DNA from: Longirhabdus pacifica
GTDB lineage: Bacteria > Bacillota > Bacilli > Paenibacillales > DSM-105158
Reading direction: 5' to 3'
Assembly (NCBI RefSeq): GCF_004115085.1
Contig: NZ_QXJP01000006.1
Coordinates: 62,001-126,000 of the forward strand
Length of the DNA stretch: 64,000 bases
This document shows, piece after piece, positions 61,759-64,000 of the stretch. Under the pieces are notes generated by a model, which saw only the letters and a list, made by a program, of their open reading frames with translations, searched no databases and was not told the origin of the DNA. The translations under genes were made by a program, and so were the position numbers. How positions within the stretch are numbered: the first letter of the stretch is position 1; every line of letters starts with the position of its first letter.

Positions 61759-61985
61759 GTACTGTTAGTTGAAAAAATACCTTTGATTCAACTATACATG
61801 TGTGGTTATTTAATTAAACATTCGTATATAGGTAATAGATTTTTGGTATCATTTGTACTTATCCATATGTCCAGTACAAGCTATTATTTACACTGAATTA
61901 ATATAACCGTTATAAAGAATTAATAGTTTACCAGTATGCTTAGAGTGAATAAAATGTTGATAAAATTCAAAAAAGGGAGTAGATT

Positions 61986-64000
61986 ATGAAGAAAATTAAA
62001 GGATATAGTGCATTATTGTTAAGCTTAATCTTGATTTTTTCGTCTTTAACCGTCGGCTTTGCAGATATGGGATTAACTTCAGCGATGAAAGAGGAAAGTT
62101 TATTACATGTTGAAAAAATTGCTCATTATGATAGTAAAGTAGAGGGAGAAGGCGGCACTGAAATCGTTGCTTATGACCACAAGACGCAAACGACTTTCTC
62201 TGTAAATGGTGCGGAGAAAGCATTAGATATATTAGATTTATCTGTTTTAAGTGAAGGAGCATCGGAGCTTTCACTAGTGAAGAGAGTATCTTTAGATCAA
62301 TTAAAAGAAACGTTAACATCTGTAAGCGATTTAACGAGTGTTGCGGTGAGCCCCAATTCAGATTGGATTGCTGTTGCTGCTCCAGCTGACCCACAGCATG
62401 ATCCAGGACATATCGTGTTTATGGATATGGAAGGTAACGTGTTAAACGCTGTTGAAGTCGGAGCTTTACCAGATATGGTAACCGTAACGCCAGATGGTAC
62501 GAAGGTAGTAGTAGCTAACGAAGGACAGCCAAATGCTGATTATACTATAAACCCAGAAGGCAGTATTTCCGTTATTGATGTAACAGGAGATATTGCTGCT
62601 TTGAGTGCAGATCAAGTTACAACATTATCATTTGCTGATGAATCTATCATCGATGAAAGCGTTAGGAAAGTATATGGGGGTGCATCGTATGCACAAGATT
62701 TAGAACCAGAGTACATTGCAGTAGATGCTAATAGTGAAATGGCTTACGTTGTTTTACAAGAGGCGAATGCCATCGCATTAGTGGACTTGGTGAATATGAG
62801 CATGGTTAGTGTCAACGATTTAGGATATAAAGATCACAGTATAGCTGGAAACGAGTTGGATGCATCAAACAAAGATGATGCTGTTCAAATTAAATCTTGG
62901 CCAGTGCTTGGAATGTATCAACCTGACGGTATCACGTTGTTTGAACAGGGAGGAAAGACGTATTTACTCACTGCAAATGAAGGGGATAGCGCAGATTACG
63001 AAGGATTTTCCGAAGAAACTAGAGTTTCAGATATAAAAGATCAATACGCTTTGAACGCGAAACATTATGAAAATGTGACACAAGCTCAATTAGATGAAAT
63101 GGTTGCTAATGGCTTGTTCGAAGAGGAGCAGCTTGGAAGATTGAAAACAACGATATCTGCTCCAATGAATGAAGAAGGTCAATACGAAGCGATTTACGGT
63201 TACGGTGCACGTTCATTTACGATTTGGGATACATCAGATATGAGCGTTGTATATGACAGTGGTAGTGATTTTGAAATGAAAACGGCTGAAATTATTCCTG
63301 CATACTTTAATGCTACGAACGACGAAGACGGTGCAGATGATCGAAGTGACGATAAAGGTCCTGAACCAGAAGCCGTAGTGGTTGGTCAAGTAGGGGACAA
63401 AACGTACTCTTTCATTGGCCTAGAGCGTGTAGGTGGCGTGATGGCATATGATGTAACTAACGTGAAAGAAGCAAAATTTGCTGGTTATTTTTCTAGTCGT
63501 AACCTAGATGGTGAAGCATTTGGTGGGGATACAGCTCCAGAAGGATTAACATTCGTTGCTGCTGAGCACAGTCCTACAGGAAATGCTTTATTACTAGTAG
63601 CACATGAAGTAAGTGGAACTATTGCAGTATATGAAATGAAACAACACATGGAAGAAAAAGAGATCAACGGAACGAAGATTACGATTCTACACACAAACGA
63701 TTCACATGGTAGAGTAGAAGAAGGAAAGTATGACGGCATGGGATTTGCTAAAATTGCGACATTAGTAGAAGCATATCACATGAAAAATCCAAACACATTG
63801 TTGCTTGATGCTGGAGATACGTTACACGGTACATCATTTGCTACGCTTGAAGAAGGTGTAAGCATTGTAGAGGTGTTGAACGAAGTCGGTTATGATGGTA
63901 TGGCAGCAGGAAATCATGATTTTAATTACGGTTATGAGCAATTGCTTAACATTGAGAAGTTATTAGATTTTCCTATCCTAAGTGCCAACGTGCGTAAAGA
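61986..64000 (+). CDS. Secreted choice-of-anchor I/5'-nucleotidase protein (partial)
   Basis: The frame is open from ATG at 61986 (ribosome binding site GGGAG) to the right edge, at least 671 codons. Signal peptide 1-27 (LLLSLILIFSSLTVGFADMG). Residues about 45-545 form a beta-propeller-like choice-of-anchor I region (VAVSPNSDWIAVAAPADPQHDPGHIVFMDMEGNVLNAVEVGALPDMVTVTPDGTKVVVANEGQPN, YLLTANEGDSADY). From about 555 a calcineurin-like 5'-nucleotidase domain begins: TKITILHTNDSHGRVEEG, LLLDAGDTLHGTSFA, GNHDFNYG. Extracellular nucleotide or phosphoester hydrolysis is expected. The nucleotidase C-terminal domain and any cell-wall anchor lie outside the window. Confidence 0.92.
   Translation, partial: MKKIKGYSALLLSLILIFSSLTVGFADMGLTSAMKEESLLHVEKIAHYDSKVEGEGGTEIVAYDHKTQTTFSVNGAEKALDILDLSVLSEGASELSLVKRVSLDQLKETLTSVSDLTSVAVSPNSDWIAVAAPADPQHDPGHIVFMDMEGNVLNAVEVGALPDMVTVTPDGTKVVVANEGQPNADYTINPEGSISVIDVTGDIAALSADQVTTLSFADESIIDESVRKVYGGASYAQDLEPEYIAVDANSEMAYVVLQEANAIALVDLVNMSMVSVNDLGYKDHSIAGNELDASNKDDAVQIKSWPVLGMYQPDGITLFEQGGKTYLLTANEGDSADYEGFSEETRVSDIKDQYALNAKHYENVTQAQLDEMVANGLFEEEQLGRLKTTISAPMNEEGQYEAIYGYGARSFTIWDTSDMSVVYDSGSDFEMKTAEIIPAYFNATNDEDGADDRSDDKGPEPEAVVVGQVGDKTYSFIGLERVGGVMAYDVTNVKEAKFAGYFSSRNLDGEAFGGDTAPEGLTFVAAEHSPTGNALLLVAHEVSGTIAVYEMKQHMEEKEINGTKITILHTNDSHGRVEEGKYDGMGFAKIATLVEAYHMKNPNTLLLDAGDTLHGTSFATLEEGVSIVEVLNEVGYDGMAAGNHDFNYGYEQLLNIEKLLDFPILSANVRK

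Overview
The window is low-GC Firmicutes DNA (order Bacillales by gene content). It carries pheS-pheT behind a T-box leader, zapA, mutS2, Lrp/AsnC regulator plus aminotransferase, PduO-type adenosyltransferase, a CotH-type spore-coat protein, LexA(DinR)-type GAAC-N4-GTTC boxes, cre sites and strong AGGAGG ribosome binding sites. The gene order around pheS-pheT-zapA, mutS2 and the DUF350 gene resembles Paenibacillaceae as well as Bacillaceae. I cannot name a genus.

Layout. 1-7.5 kb: an inositol-monophosphatase family gene, a secreted protein of unknown function, three cytochrome P450 genes on the minus strand (two are a recent tandem duplication) and a DIP1984-family gene. 7.9-11.2 kb: an SOS-controlled Y-family DNA polymerase, three tandem copies of a 123-bp structured repeat that recurs at two other places in the window, an aldo/keto reductase, and a compact convergent locus with the architecture of a par/Fst-type type I toxin-antitoxin module. 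11.6-17 kb: tRNA-Pro and tRNA-Gly, a BclA-like C-terminal-domain protein with a sporulation-type -10 element, the T-box-controlled pheST genes and zapA.

17.3-26.4 kb is the accessory region of most interest. An alpha/beta-hydrolase-fold protein in which all three catalytic positions are substituted is fused to a SARP/BTAD-type DNA-binding region. It sits upstream of four secreted proteins of the Bacillus HBL/NHE alpha-helical pore-forming toxin family and of the deleted remnant of a fifth. The toxin genes carry duplicated leader regions and signs of gene conversion. A protein made of about 23 copies of a 13-residue repeat follows, with a sporulation-type -10 element upstream.

26.4-46 kb: mostly core genes: a YvlD-like membrane protein, mutS2, a DUF350 protein, a zinc-ribbon protein, MFS transporter, KtrB/TrkH potassium channel, Lrp regulator and aminotransferase, PduO, RluA, ArsC-like, a site-2 protease homologue, a split chromate transporter, a 5'-3' exonuclease and DUF3055. 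These end in a tandem family of three related lipoprotein genes, the last of which has lost its signal peptide.

46-60 kb is a galactoside utilisation locus: galT, galM, alpha-galactosidase (GH36), galK, beta-galactosidase (GH42), two duplicated solute-binding lipoproteins each with its own promoter and cre site, two permeases and a LacI-family regulator. Galactosides would be imported, hydrolysed to galactose and glucose, and galactose fed through the Leloir pathway. galE and the ABC ATPase are not in the window. 60-64 kb: a CotH-like lipoprotein and the 5' part of a large secreted choice-of-anchor/5'-nucleotidase protein that runs off the right edge.
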